Notes under the pieces: generated by a model
Seen by the model: only the letters and a program-made list of their open reading frames with translations
Database searches by the model: none
What the model was told of the DNA's origin: nothing
NCBI GenBank assembly: GCA_026645735.1
Contig: JAPKMT010000002.1
Location: forward strand, 91,530 to 155,529
Length of the DNA: 64,000 nt
Origin: Flexilinea sp.
GTDB lineage: Bacteria > Chloroflexota > Anaerolineae > Anaerolineales > Anaerolineaceae
Reading direction: 5' to 3'
Shown here: positions 44,023-52,270 of the stretch, one piece after another
How the letters are laid out: every line of letters starts with the position of its first letter
Numbering within the stretch: the stretch's first letter is position 1
Program-made: the position numbers and the translations under genes

Positions 44023-45018
44023 ATGCTCTTTATTCCCAACGAAAACAACGATCCTGCAGTCAATTTAGCTATGGAGGAATATATTCTTTCCAGTATGAAT
44101 CTGCAGGAAAATGCACTGTTCTTTTTTATTGACAAACCATCTATCATTGTTGGACGTCATCAAAATACAAAAGATGAGATCAACGAATCCTATGTAAACG
44201 CACACGGAATTGACGTAGTACGCCGTCTCTCCGGAGGAGGTGCTGTTTACCACGATTTTGGAAATTTATGCTACAGTTTCATCGTTCCGCATGATCAAAA
44301 ACAGATGACTGATTTTCGGATCTTTACAGCGCCGATCGTTAAAGCGCTGGTATCACTTGGGGCTCCGGTAGAACTAAGCGGTCGAAATGATCTTCTTTTA
44401 AACGGATCAAAAATATCTGGAAATGCCTTTTATCACAATCAATACGGTTCTGTCTGTCATGGAACCCTGTTATTTGATTCTGATTTGACGATTCTTTCAC
44501 AAGCGTTAAAGGTCAGACCGGAAAAGATCAATTCCAAAGGGATTCAGTCTGTTCGCAGTCGAGTGACAAACTTAAAATCGACGCTGCCCCAATTTGATGA
44601 TATATACGTTTTTCGGGAAGCCTTGCTCCATGAAATACTTGGATTTGAAGGGAACATCAGCAAAACTGAATTCAAGTTATCCGATCTTGAGCAAATCGAA
44701 ACGCTTGCGATGAAAAGATACCGCACATGGGAATGGAATTTCGGAAAATCTCCCGTTTACAATATTCACTGTAAAAAACAATTTCAGATCGGGAACATTG
44801 AGGTTTTTCTGCACACAATCAACGGGATCATCCAGGAAATCCACCTGTTCGGTGATTTTTTTACGCCGGAAGATCCTTACCAGATTGAAAGAGAACTGAC
44901 TGGAATTTCATATGGAGCAGATTCACTTTACGAACGCCTGAGTGCAATTCATATCGAAAAAATATTTTCAGGAATCTCAACAAAAGATTTCATGAATTTT
45001 CTTCTGAAAACATGCTGA
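44023..45018 (+). CDS. lplA: lipoate--protein ligase
   Basis: A 331-aa enzyme that activates free lipoate with ATP and transfers it to a lysine of E2 or H proteins. The biotin/lipoate-ligase core has RRLSGGGAVYHDFGNLCYSFI at about 67-87 and NDLLLNGSKISGNAFYHNQYGSVCHGTLLFDSDL at about 124-157, with the lipoyl-AMP Lys in GSKISGNA. The C-terminal accessory domain is present. AAGGA precedes the start. It implies scavenging of lipoate for 2-oxoacid or glycine-cleavage complexes. Confidence 0.93.
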   Translation: MLFIPNENNDPAVNLAMEEYILSSMNLQENALFFFIDKPSIIVGRHQNTKDEINESYVNAHGIDVVRRLSGGGAVYHDFGNLCYSFIVPHDQKQMTDFRIFTAPIVKALVSLGAPVELSGRNDLLLNGSKISGNAFYHNQYGSVCHGTLLFDSDLTILSQALKVRPEKINSKGIQSVRSRVTNLKSTLPQFDDIYVFREALLHEILGFEGNISKTEFKLSDLEQIETLAMKRYRTWEWNFGKSPVYNIHCKKQFQIGNIEVFLHTINGIIQEIHLFGDFFTPEDPYQIERELTGISYGADSLYERLSAIHIEKIFSGISTKDFMNFLLKTC

Positions 45019-45039
45019 GCGTTATCAATTAGTTTTCTT

Positions 45040-45175
45040 CAGCAATTCGAAAAGAAAGAAACTCAGGTTCGAAATTTGAAAAAATTCATTGTTATTGTTA
45101 TAGTTTTGATATTTTGTGAGAAACACGCAATATTAAAATTCTACTTTTCCCTATTAGCGAGAAAAGTAGAGCAAA
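45040..45175. repeat. MITE remnant and a separate hairpin after lplA
   Basis: CAGCAATTCGAAA at 45040-45052 and TTCATTGTTATTGTTATAG near 45085 are fragments of the dispersed element. Farther right, CTACTTTTC...GAAAAGTAG (about 45142-45170) is an independent 9-bp hairpin. On the minus strand AATTTTAA follows it, so it may be a weak terminator for the glycosyltransferase gene. Confidence 0.45.
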
Positions 45176-45248
45176 AACGAAAATTGTTGATATGCGACCC
45201 GTTAAACAGTTTTACTTATTTGAGAAATTGTTGAAAAACCTGACACTT

Positions 45249-45977
45249 TTAGCGAATCGGTTTGATATCCTTGTAGATCCTGATCAGTTTCAAGGTGCGA
45301 ATCGCGGCTTCCTTTTGTATTGAAAAATTCATTTTTGATGCACCATGGGTTCTCTCCTTAAAATAAATTGGTATTTCAAAAGACTTAAAACCCAGTTTTG
45401 AGGAGACATAATTCATTTCCACTTGAAACATGTAACCATTCGCTTTAATACGGTCCAATGGCATGGCTTGCAATGTCTCGCGACGCCAAATTTTGAATCC
45501 GCCTGTTACATCTTTGATCGATAATCCTAAAATTGTTCTGGCATAGAGATTCCCAAAACCAGATAACCACTTGCGGTAAAAAGGCCATTTCTCATCCAAT
45601 TTTCCCCCGCGAACATAGCGCGAACCGATCACAAAATCATATTTCTGCAAAGCCTCGACCATGACCGGGATCTTTTCGATGGGATGAGAAAAATCTGCAT
45701 CCATCTGCCCGATGTAGTCAGCGCCATTCGCAATAGCAAGCTGAAATCCTTGATTGTAGGCAGTCCCTAAGCCTAATTTTCCCGGGCGATGGAGTACTTT
45801 CACTTTCCCGTGATACTCTATTCCGAGTTGTTCAGCCAGTTCCCCTGTCCCATCCGGGCTGTTATCATCCACAACCAATACGGATATATCTTCAAGCGGC
45901 AGAGATAATACTTCTTTGACTAATCTTGGGAGGTTCTCATATTCATTATAAGTGGGTACGACCATCGTAATTTTCAT
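45249..45977 (-). CDS. polyprenol-phosphate mannosyltransferase-like glycosyltransferase (GT2, DPM1 type)
   Basis: A 242-aa GT-A enzyme transferring a sugar from a nucleotide sugar to polyprenyl phosphate. VVPTYNEYENLPRLV near residue 6, VLVVDDNSPDGTG at about 33-45, GQMDADFSHP (DxD-like metal motif) near 90, and GSRYVRGG with the C-terminal SFEIPIYFKERTHGASKM are characteristic of DPM1. It has no C-terminal membrane segments, unlike some bacterial homologues. It lies alone on the minus strand. Confidence 0.9.
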   Translation of the reverse strand: MKITMVVPTYNEYENLPRLVKEVLSLPLEDISVLVVDDNSPDGTGELAEQLGIEYHGKVKVLHRPGKLGLGTAYNQGFQLAIANGADYIGQMDADFSHPIEKIPVMVEALQKYDFVIGSRYVRGGKLDEKWPFYRKWLSGFGNLYARTILGLSIKDVTGGFKIWRRETLQAMPLDRIKANGYMFQVEMNYVSSKLGFKSFEIPIYFKERTHGASKMNFSIQKEAAIRTLKLIRIYKDIKPIR

Positions 45978-46104
45978 GCAACAACCCTCATCAAAGCGAT
46001 TTCTTTATGATTAATGACAACCAAAGGAATAACGCTTATTTTGTAATTTTTTCTACTGATTATATCGTAGAATTCAGGCTGATTTAATTCGTTTCACAAC
46101 AATA

Positions 46105-46202
46105 CAGCAATTCGAAATATGGAAATGCTTTTCGAATAGAAAGAGAAATTTTGTAGGTGTGGTGTTTTTTCTCAAAAGGCTTTCCCAAATTTCGAATTAC
46201 GG
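46105..46202 (+). mobile_element. MITE-like element, internally deleted copy J
   Basis: A 98-bp copy with intact outer repeats (CAGCAATTCGAAATATGG... and ...CCAAATTTCGAATTACGG) but only a short TTGTAGGTGTGGTG relic of the inner hairpin. No matching flanking 9-mer. It lies in the divergent gap (45978-46301) between the glycosyltransferase and the L,D-transpeptidase; nothing else was seen in that gap. Confidence 0.7.
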
Positions 46203-46301
46203 ACCTTTGTCTTGAAAATCCAAGAATCCAGGAATTCCTGTTAAAATTATTCAAAATGAGAAGATACGATACCTGTCCATTCATTTTCAGAAAGGTTGTT
46301 G

Positions 46302-47561
46302 ATGAAAAATTTTAAAATTTTCTTTGTTAGTATCATCCTTAGCGGTTATATTCTGATGACAACCAGTCAATCGACCTTTTCACAAGAGAACTCGCAACCT
46401 GCCAATTCCGAACCATCCAAATCAGTCCAGTTTACTCCGTCCATTACCGTTACCCCGCCGCCATCTGATGAACCAAAATCAACTCCTAACAACAACAATG
46501 ACGCCATTTGTTTTCCGGATGTTTATCCTACAGATCCGGAAATTTGCAACCCATTAGGACCCTCAGAATATCTGACAGACCTGGCAAAGAAAGGTCTTCA
46601 TTATCCTCCACTGCCGTTCATCTCAGGAAAAGTCGATGAAAATTTGTCAGTTGTTCCCTATCAATACGCAAAATTAAATGTGGAAAACTCCGAAGTAATT
46701 CCTTTGTATGCCACATTTGAAGACGCGGAAGCCGGAACCAATCCGATCGAATATTTGTCCGGTGGAACGATTCGTTATGTATCTTTTACGAATCGGATTG
46801 ATTCTGGTAGCGGACATTTTGTCCAGTCAAAAAAGGGAGTTTGGCTGCGTGCTTCACCTGCAGCAGTGTCTTCAACTACCTTGGGAAGAACTTTTAAAAC
46901 AACACCTGCACAATATTTTGGATGGGTTTTTGAGGGATTAAATCCATATATGAAACCGGATTTTAACAGCGGAGTCAATACTACGGTTTACTACAATCGG
47001 GAGGATGTTCTTCCAATTCTTGATATCGTGGAAGGGAAAGACACGACCTGGTATCAGGTTGGTGAAAATCAGTGGTTGGATCGGATTCATTTTCGCGCCG
47101 CATTATTTAACACAACACCACCGGTAGGTATCCCGGGGGGGCGCTGGATTGAAGTCGATTTGTTCCAGCAGGTAGTAATGGTTTATGAAGATTATTCACT
47201 GGTTTATGCCGCAATGATTGCCTCAGGCATGAAACCTTTCTATACACAACCGGGCATCTTCCAAATCTATGAAAAGAAAAACACGGAGGATATGACGGGA
47301 TCCTTTGAAGCAGACAAGTCAGACTATTACTATTTGGAAGATGTTCCTTTTACAATGTATTTCGACCAGGCGCGCGCTTTTCATGGAGCTTACTGGCGCG
47401 CATGGTATGGCTTTGAGCAGTCACATGGTTGTATCAACATGTCGATTGGAGACGCGCATTGGCTTTTCGACTGGGCTGAAGTCGGGGATTATACCTACAT
47501 CCATGATCCATCCGGAGTCACGCCAACAGATCCGTCCTATTATGGACAGGGAGGAGCATGA
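46302..47561 (+). CDS. L,D-transpeptidase (YkuD) with N-terminal domain
   Basis: Exported peptidoglycan cross-linking enzyme. The 419-aa protein has a signal peptide (residues 5-27) and a Pro/Thr-rich linker. A central domain (about 110-270) with SH3-like character comes next, then the YkuD domain (about 280-415) with HGAYWRAWYGFEQSHGCINM: catalytic Cys377, with His361 and His375. I start at ATG 46302 (AAAGG upstream) instead of the TTG two codons earlier. Its stop overlaps the lyase gene start. Confidence 0.9.
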   Translation: MKNFKIFFVSIILSGYILMTTSQSTFSQENSQPANSEPSKSVQFTPSITVTPPPSDEPKSTPNNNNDAICFPDVYPTDPEICNPLGPSEYLTDLAKKGLHYPPLPFISGKVDENLSVVPYQYAKLNVENSEVIPLYATFEDAEAGTNPIEYLSGGTIRYVSFTNRIDSGSGHFVQSKKGVWLRASPAAVSSTTLGRTFKTTPAQYFGWVFEGLNPYMKPDFNSGVNTTVYYNREDVLPILDIVEGKDTTWYQVGENQWLDRIHFRAALFNTTPPVGIPGGRWIEVDLFQQVVMVYEDYSLVYAAMIASGMKPFYTQPGIFQIYEKKNTEDMTGSFEADKSDYYYLEDVPFTMYFDQARAFHGAYWRAWYGFEQSHGCINMSIGDAHWLFDWAEVGDYTYIHDPSGVTPTDPSYYGQGGA

Positions 47562-48991
47562 TGGACCAAAAAAATCATGTTCGAATCGAAACGGATTCTC
47601 TTGGTTCCATTCAAGTCCCGATGGATGCCTTGTATGGAGCACAGACACAGCGTGCAGTTGAGAATTTTCAAGTATCCGGTCTAAAACCCTGGTATTCATT
47701 TGTTGTCTCAACGGCTTATGTAAAAAAAGCGGCTGCAGTCGTTAACTGTGATCTCGGATTGTTAGACTCTCAGATCAAAGATGCCATCTGTCAGGCTGTT
47801 GATGAGATTTTATCCGGGAAGTGGACAGATCAATTTGTTGTAGATCCTTTTCAGGCTGGAGCCGGAACCAGCCATAATATGAATTTGAATGAAGTCCTTG
47901 CCAACCGTGCCAGCCAACTGACACATAACCTTAAAATAGACCCGAATGACCATGTCAACATGGCACAATCGACAAATGATGTTATTCCGACTGCAATTCG
48001 TCTGGGCTGTCTATTAAGGCTCGATGAATTGGTTGGTCAATTAAAAAAACTCGAAAATGCGCTGAAAAATAAATCGGATGACTTTCAGTCGATTCTAAAA
48101 TCCGGACGAACGCATCTGCAAGATGCGGTTCCGATCCGATTAGGCCAGGAATTTGGCGCTTACGCAGAAGCGATCCGAAAAGACATTATCCGCATCCAGC
48201 GATCTGCTGATGGCCTCAAAGAATTGGGTATCGGAGGAACAGCAGTGGGATCCGGGTTGAATGCACACCCGGAATTCCATCAGAGAATGGTCAGAGAGCT
48301 TTCCAAATACACTGGTATTAAGTTTCTTTGTTCAGATAACCTTTTTGAACGGATGCAATCCATGGCAGACATGGCAGATTTCTCTGCTGCATTGCGTACA
48401 ACAGCCCTGACGCTCATTCGAATTGCGAATGATTTTAGACTGCTTTCCTCCGGGCCGGAGACCGGATTGAATGAAATCATTCTTCCCGCGCTGCAGCCCG
48501 GATCCAGTATTATGCCCGGAAAAATTAATCCTGTCATGCCTGAAATGCTGAATATGGCCATGTTTCATGTGATTGGGTGTGATACGACCATCAGCCTTGC
48601 GGTTCAAGCCGGTCAGTTAGAACTAAATGTGATGATGCCGGTTATCGCACACAATCTCTTTGAAGAATTGCAGATTATGATTGGCAGCATTCATGTTTTT
48701 ACGGATAAATGTGTAAAAGGAATTCAGGCAAATCCTGAAAAAGCCGCAAAATGGCTTGAATCCAATCCAATTATCATTACTGCGTTGAACCCATTAATCG
48801 GTTATTTAGCCGGTGCAGCACTGGTAAAAGAAGCCTTCACACGAAAAATATCGATCAAAGACCTGGCATTAGAAAAATCAGCCAAAGGAGAATTACACAA
48901 TAAAGATACGGGAAAAATAGTTACTGAAAATGAAATTGAAAGCGCATTTTCGGATCTCAATCGCATGACAGAAGGTGGAATTTTAAGCTGA
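47558..48991 (+). CDS. class II fumarase / aspartate ammonia-lyase family enzyme
   Basis: A 477-aa lyase of the fumarase/aspartase superfamily. Signatures: ALYGAQTQRAVENF near 28-41, GAGTSHNMNLNEVLANRA near 103-120, SGRTHLQDAVPIRLGQEF, and the C3 loop GSSIMPGKINPVMPE near 318-332. Fumarase (TCA cycle) and aspartase are hard to separate by eye. The THLQDA and GSSIMPGKINPV pattern occurs in both; I lean to fumarate hydratase or aspartase without deciding. Either ATG 47558 or 47561 fits the GGGAGGAG site. Overlaps the transpeptidase stop. Confidence 0.85.
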   Translation: MMDQKNHVRIETDSLGSIQVPMDALYGAQTQRAVENFQVSGLKPWYSFVVSTAYVKKAAAVVNCDLGLLDSQIKDAICQAVDEILSGKWTDQFVVDPFQAGAGTSHNMNLNEVLANRASQLTHNLKIDPNDHVNMAQSTNDVIPTAIRLGCLLRLDELVGQLKKLENALKNKSDDFQSILKSGRTHLQDAVPIRLGQEFGAYAEAIRKDIIRIQRSADGLKELGIGGTAVGSGLNAHPEFHQRMVRELSKYTGIKFLCSDNLFERMQSMADMADFSAALRTTALTLIRIANDFRLLSSGPETGLNEIILPALQPGSSIMPGKINPVMPEMLNMAMFHVIGCDTTISLAVQAGQLELNVMMPVIAHNLFEELQIMIGSIHVFTDKCVKGIQANPEKAAKWLESNPIIITALNPLIGYLAGAALVKEAFTRKISIKDLALEKSAKGELHNKDTGKIVTENEIESAFSDLNRMTEGGILS

Positions 48992-49063
48992 CACAGAAGT
49001 GAAAGCCTGGTCATTACCTCAAAATTTAGATCAGTTTTTAAATATGAAGAAGAAAAAAATCGA

Positions 49064-50110
49064 TCAGGATTCGTCGATAATTTTATATCGGATGTTGTTA
49101 TTAATCGCAAATTCTTCGGCATAAGACCCGGAATAGCATCGAATTGTGACGTTCGGGCAATCTTTAAAGGCACCTCCTCCGATATTGGTCACACTCTTCG
49201 GAATGATAATGCTGGTCAGGCCGTAGCAATATTCAAAAGCTTTTTTCCCGATACTGGTTACGCCTTCCGGTATCGTCACGGTGTACATCTGATCAAGATC
49301 AGCAAAAGCTGAATCGCCGATCGTAGTAACAGTGCTGGGAATCACAATATCCACCAAAGTCTTGCATCCCTCAAAAGCATGATCACCAATGTCATTGACA
49401 CCTTCTGGAACCATAAATCGGGAAACATTTTTTTTGCAGGGAAATGAAATTAATTTCTCCGATTTGCGGTCATATAAAACACCTTCGATGTCAATAAAAC
49501 CAATATTATTGACAGAGACTGAAATCGCAGCCAATTGGATACTTTCTTCAAAAGGGGCTTTTCCCATATCGATGACACTGTCTGGAATCGAAATTTTCGT
49601 TAACCCTTTGCAATGAGAAAATGCATAATCGCCGATACTGGTCACACTGTTTGGAATAATCAAGCTGGTCAGTCGATAACAATAAGCAAAAGTCCCTGTC
49701 CCGATTTTCTTCAATCCTTCAGGGAGTGTGATATTGGCTAATCCAAAACAACCATAGAACGTCATATCACCAAGATCTTGAAGCGTCGATGGAAGAACAA
49801 CATTTCTTAATGCTTCAGAAGACATAAAAGCCCCGGATCCTATGTGAATCACGCCTTCGGGAATTGTTATGCTGACCAGACTGTTACAGAAAGAAAATGC
49901 AGCATCTCGGATACTTGTAACAGGATAGCCATCTATTTCTGCGGGAATTACTAACTCAACAGGATTTCCCTGGAAACCTGTAATTGTTACGGTTTGATCA
50001 ACTATTTCATAATTGAGAAAATTAAGCGGATCCGCAGCATAAACCGAATCAATTGAAAAAAGAATTAGAATTAGAAAGGAAAAAACAAGCAGTTTTACCT
50101 TGTATTTCAT
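49064..50110 (-). CDS. BspA-like leucine-rich repeat surface protein
   Basis: A 348-aa exported protein with a signal peptide (residues 5-25, ending VYAAD). It carries about ten LRR_5 (BspA/Treponema pallidum type) repeats of roughly 23 residues with the pattern V-x-x-I-G/R-D-x-A-F-x-x-C-x-x-L-x-x-I-x-I-P. The C-terminal end TIRCYSGSYAEEFAINNNIRYKII is the usual cap of such proteins. One repeat region (about 185-230) is replaced by a longer insert. No anchoring motif is seen, so it may be secreted. Convergent with the fumarase gene. Confidence 0.9.
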   Translation of the reverse strand: MKYKVKLLVFSFLILILFSIDSVYAADPLNFLNYEIVDQTVTITGFQGNPVELVIPAEIDGYPVTSIRDAAFSFCNSLVSITIPEGVIHIGSGAFMSSEALRNVVLPSTLQDLGDMTFYGCFGLANITLPEGLKKIGTGTFAYCYRLTSLIIPNSVTSIGDYAFSHCKGLTKISIPDSVIDMGKAPFEESIQLAAISVSVNNIGFIDIEGVLYDRKSEKLISFPCKKNVSRFMVPEGVNDIGDHAFEGCKTLVDIVIPSTVTTIGDSAFADLDQMYTVTIPEGVTSIGKKAFEYCYGLTSIIIPKSVTNIGGGAFKDCPNVTIRCYSGSYAEEFAINNNIRYKIIDES

Positions 50111-50296
50111 TATTGCTCCATGCGGCGTTCTGAATAATCATTACGTAAAAAAAGTCAAAAAATCTTAAAAAAGAATAATTTCTCTGCCTATGAAAAAAAA
50201 TCGGGAAAAGATATTCTTGCTTTTCGTATGAGTAATTTATTTTTTCAAGATAAAAAAACCGTTCTATGATTCAATTATAATCAAACTATATTGAAT

Positions 50297-50417
50297 CGGT
50301 GATCCAAAATATGGAGAGAATTATTGGTTGTTGTATTGTTTTGCATGAAACGCGATAATCACACAATATCAGGTTTTCTCGTTAGATTCGAAAAACAAGT
50401 CTATATTCGGATTGCAG
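50297..50417 (+). mobile_element. degenerate nested-palindrome MITE, copy K
   Basis: A 121-bp copy with decayed outer ends (CGGTGATCCAAAATATGG... and ...TATATTCGGATTGCAG) and inner arms TTGGTTGTTGTATTG... against ...ACAATATCAGG that no longer pair well. It lies in the gap between the BspA-like gene and gmk (50111-50475), which holds nothing else. Confidence 0.55.
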
Positions 50418-50475
50418 GAAATGAATGGGATTCATAGACAGTAAATTTTTTTTATCCTCGTAAAAAGGATTTTTA

Positions 50476-51108
50476 ATGGAAACAGCAGTACCATTTTTTA
50501 AAATTAAAGACTCCGAACCAATTGTGATTATCCTTTCCGGCACATCCGGAGCAGGGAAAGACACAATCATTAAAGAGCTTTCGAAACGCGATGATTATCA
50601 ATTTCATTTTGTTGTCACCTGTAACACTCGAAAAATACGTCCCGGAGAAGTAGACGGTGTCGATTATCATTTCATATCCAGAGATCAATTTCAAAATATG
50701 ATCGAGAATAATGAAATGGTCGAATATTCTCAAGTCTATGATGATTTCAAAGGTGTTCCGAAATTCGAGATGAAAAAAGGTCTGGAGGATAATCATGATG
50801 TGCTGCTGCGTCTTGATATCCAGGGAACGGAGAAAGTAAAAAAAGTATATCCTGCTGCGGTTTCGATTTTTATCGTTCCACCTGATCCCCTGACCTGGTA
50901 TGAACGATTAATCAATCGAGGCAGTGACTCGGAGACAGAATTAATGCATCGCATAGAGACAGCAAAATATGAGATGAAATCCATCACGAATTTTGATTAT
51001 CTGGTTATCAATGATGATTTGCAGACAACAACAGAAAAAGTATTGTCCATTATACAGGCTGAACATTGCAAAACGACCAGAACAAAAATACTTGTAGAGA
51101 ATGAATGA
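50476..51108 (+). CDS. gmk: guanylate kinase
   Basis: Phosphorylates GMP to GDP with ATP, downstream of GuaA in the guanine pathway. The 210-aa protein has the P-loop GTSGAGKDT at 22-30 (GPSGVGKDT in most), the GMP-binding segment TRKIRPGEVDGVDYHFIS at about 51-68, and LDIQGTEKVKK near 114. FKGVPKFEMKKG stands where YG[TV]PxxxV is usual, a modest divergence. The AAAGGA site fits the ATG. Followed by rhomboid with a 4-bp overlap. Confidence 0.9.
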   Translation: METAVPFFKIKDSEPIVIILSGTSGAGKDTIIKELSKRDDYQFHFVVTCNTRKIRPGEVDGVDYHFISRDQFQNMIENNEMVEYSQVYDDFKGVPKFEMKKGLEDNHDVLLRLDIQGTEKVKKVYPAAVSIFIVPPDPLTWYERLINRGSDSETELMHRIETAKYEMKSITNFDYLVINDDLQTTTEKVLSIIQAEHCKTTRTKILVENE

Positions 51109-51911
51109 GCGAATTTCAAAACAACCCTCGTCCTGAGGACGATTCCAAAAATACCGAACTTCCCTTTGAAGAGATTCCATCATCCGATGGATCGGCACCA
51201 CAACAACCTTTAACGATAAAAATTCCACCCAGAAAACCTGTTGTAACCTGGGTATTATTAGGAATCACAATTCTTGTCTATGTAGCGCAAGTGCTTTCAG
51301 AAAGTTTGCTCGGAGCGGATTTGCCGCTGGCAGCAGGCGCGAAATTTGGGCCATTCATCGATCAATATCACCAATGGTGGCGTTTGATAACCCCTGTCTT
51401 CCTGCATGGTTCGATTACACATATTTTATTTAACATGTATGCCTTGTATGCTATTGGACCCGATCTGGAAATTTTTTATGGTCACCGGGATTTTTTACTG
51501 TTCTATCTGATCACCGGTTTTGCAGGAAATGTTCTTTCCTATATCGCTTCTCCCATGACTTACTCAGTAGGCGCATCGACCGCTTTATTCGGAATGATCG
51601 CAGCCCAGGGATTCCTCATCTACAAGAACAAGAAGTTATTCCGAAATTATCGCAGAGCCATCTATAATATTTTATTGATTATTTTCATCAATCTTATGCT
51701 TGGATTGAACTCCGGAATCGACAATTGGGGACATCTGGGCGGATTAATCGCTGGAACGATCATATCCTTCTTAAGCGGTCCGATAGTTGAGGTTCGTGTT
51801 AATCGCGATCAAAACGGTCTTGAATTATTTGATTCAGTTTCGAAAAAATCGCGTTACATGGCTTATTTCATGACAACGCTCTTTTTTATTGTTGCTGCAA
51901 TCACTTTGTAA
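51105..51911 (+). CDS. rhomboid family intramembrane serine protease
   Basis: A 268-aa membrane protease. After a 40-residue cytoplasmic Pro-rich tail come about six membrane helices. WWRLITPVFLHGSITHILFNMYALY near 85-110 is the conserved L1/TM2 region, the catalytic Ser is in GASTALFGMI (GxSx motif, near residue 159), and the catalytic His is in WGHLGGLIAG (near 211). The substrate is unknown. Overlaps gmk by 4 bp (ATGA). Confidence 0.93.
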   Translation: MSEFQNNPRPEDDSKNTELPFEEIPSSDGSAPQQPLTIKIPPRKPVVTWVLLGITILVYVAQVLSESLLGADLPLAAGAKFGPFIDQYHQWWRLITPVFLHGSITHILFNMYALYAIGPDLEIFYGHRDFLLFYLITGFAGNVLSYIASPMTYSVGASTALFGMIAAQGFLIYKNKKLFRNYRRAIYNILLIIFINLMLGLNSGIDNWGHLGGLIAGTIISFLSGPIVEVRVNRDQNGLELFDSVSKKSRYMAYFMTTLFFIVAAITL

Positions 51912-52097
51912 TTTCTCCTGACTGCCATCATTTCTTTGGTAATCAATCTTAACTCGCACTTTACTCAAAAGTTGGTGCATAAAGTTTTTTGTGTAAGGAA
52001 AATTACCAAGAATCCATCTCATCGATGCATTCTTGAAAATTCGACCGCGAAACCGGATTTGGCCAAATTCTTATGAGTTTTTCTCTTGTTGAAAAAT

Positions 52098-52220
52098 CAG
52101 TCATTCGAAATATGAAAAGAATTCATTGTTGTTCTTATGGTTTTGCGCTTTGCGTAAAACCATAAGAACAACAAAATTTCTTGATTGATTCGAAAAGTCA
52201 ATCCATATTTGGAATCGCTG
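52098..52220 (+). mobile_element. nested-palindrome MITE, full-length copy L
   Basis: A 123-bp copy with a 23-bp inner stem (52126-52148 with 52152-52174, one G-U-type mismatch, TTT loop). Its stem body GTTCTTATGG/CCATAAGAAC differs completely from the other copies yet is fully paired. The flanks TTGAAAAAT (52089-52097) and GTAAAAAAT (52221-52229) agree at 7/9. It lies 50 bp upstream of the penicillin-binding-protein-like gene. Confidence 0.87.
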
Positions 52221-52270
52221 GTAAAAAATCAATCGGTTTTAATTTTTTTGGCTATACTTAACGATTGAGA

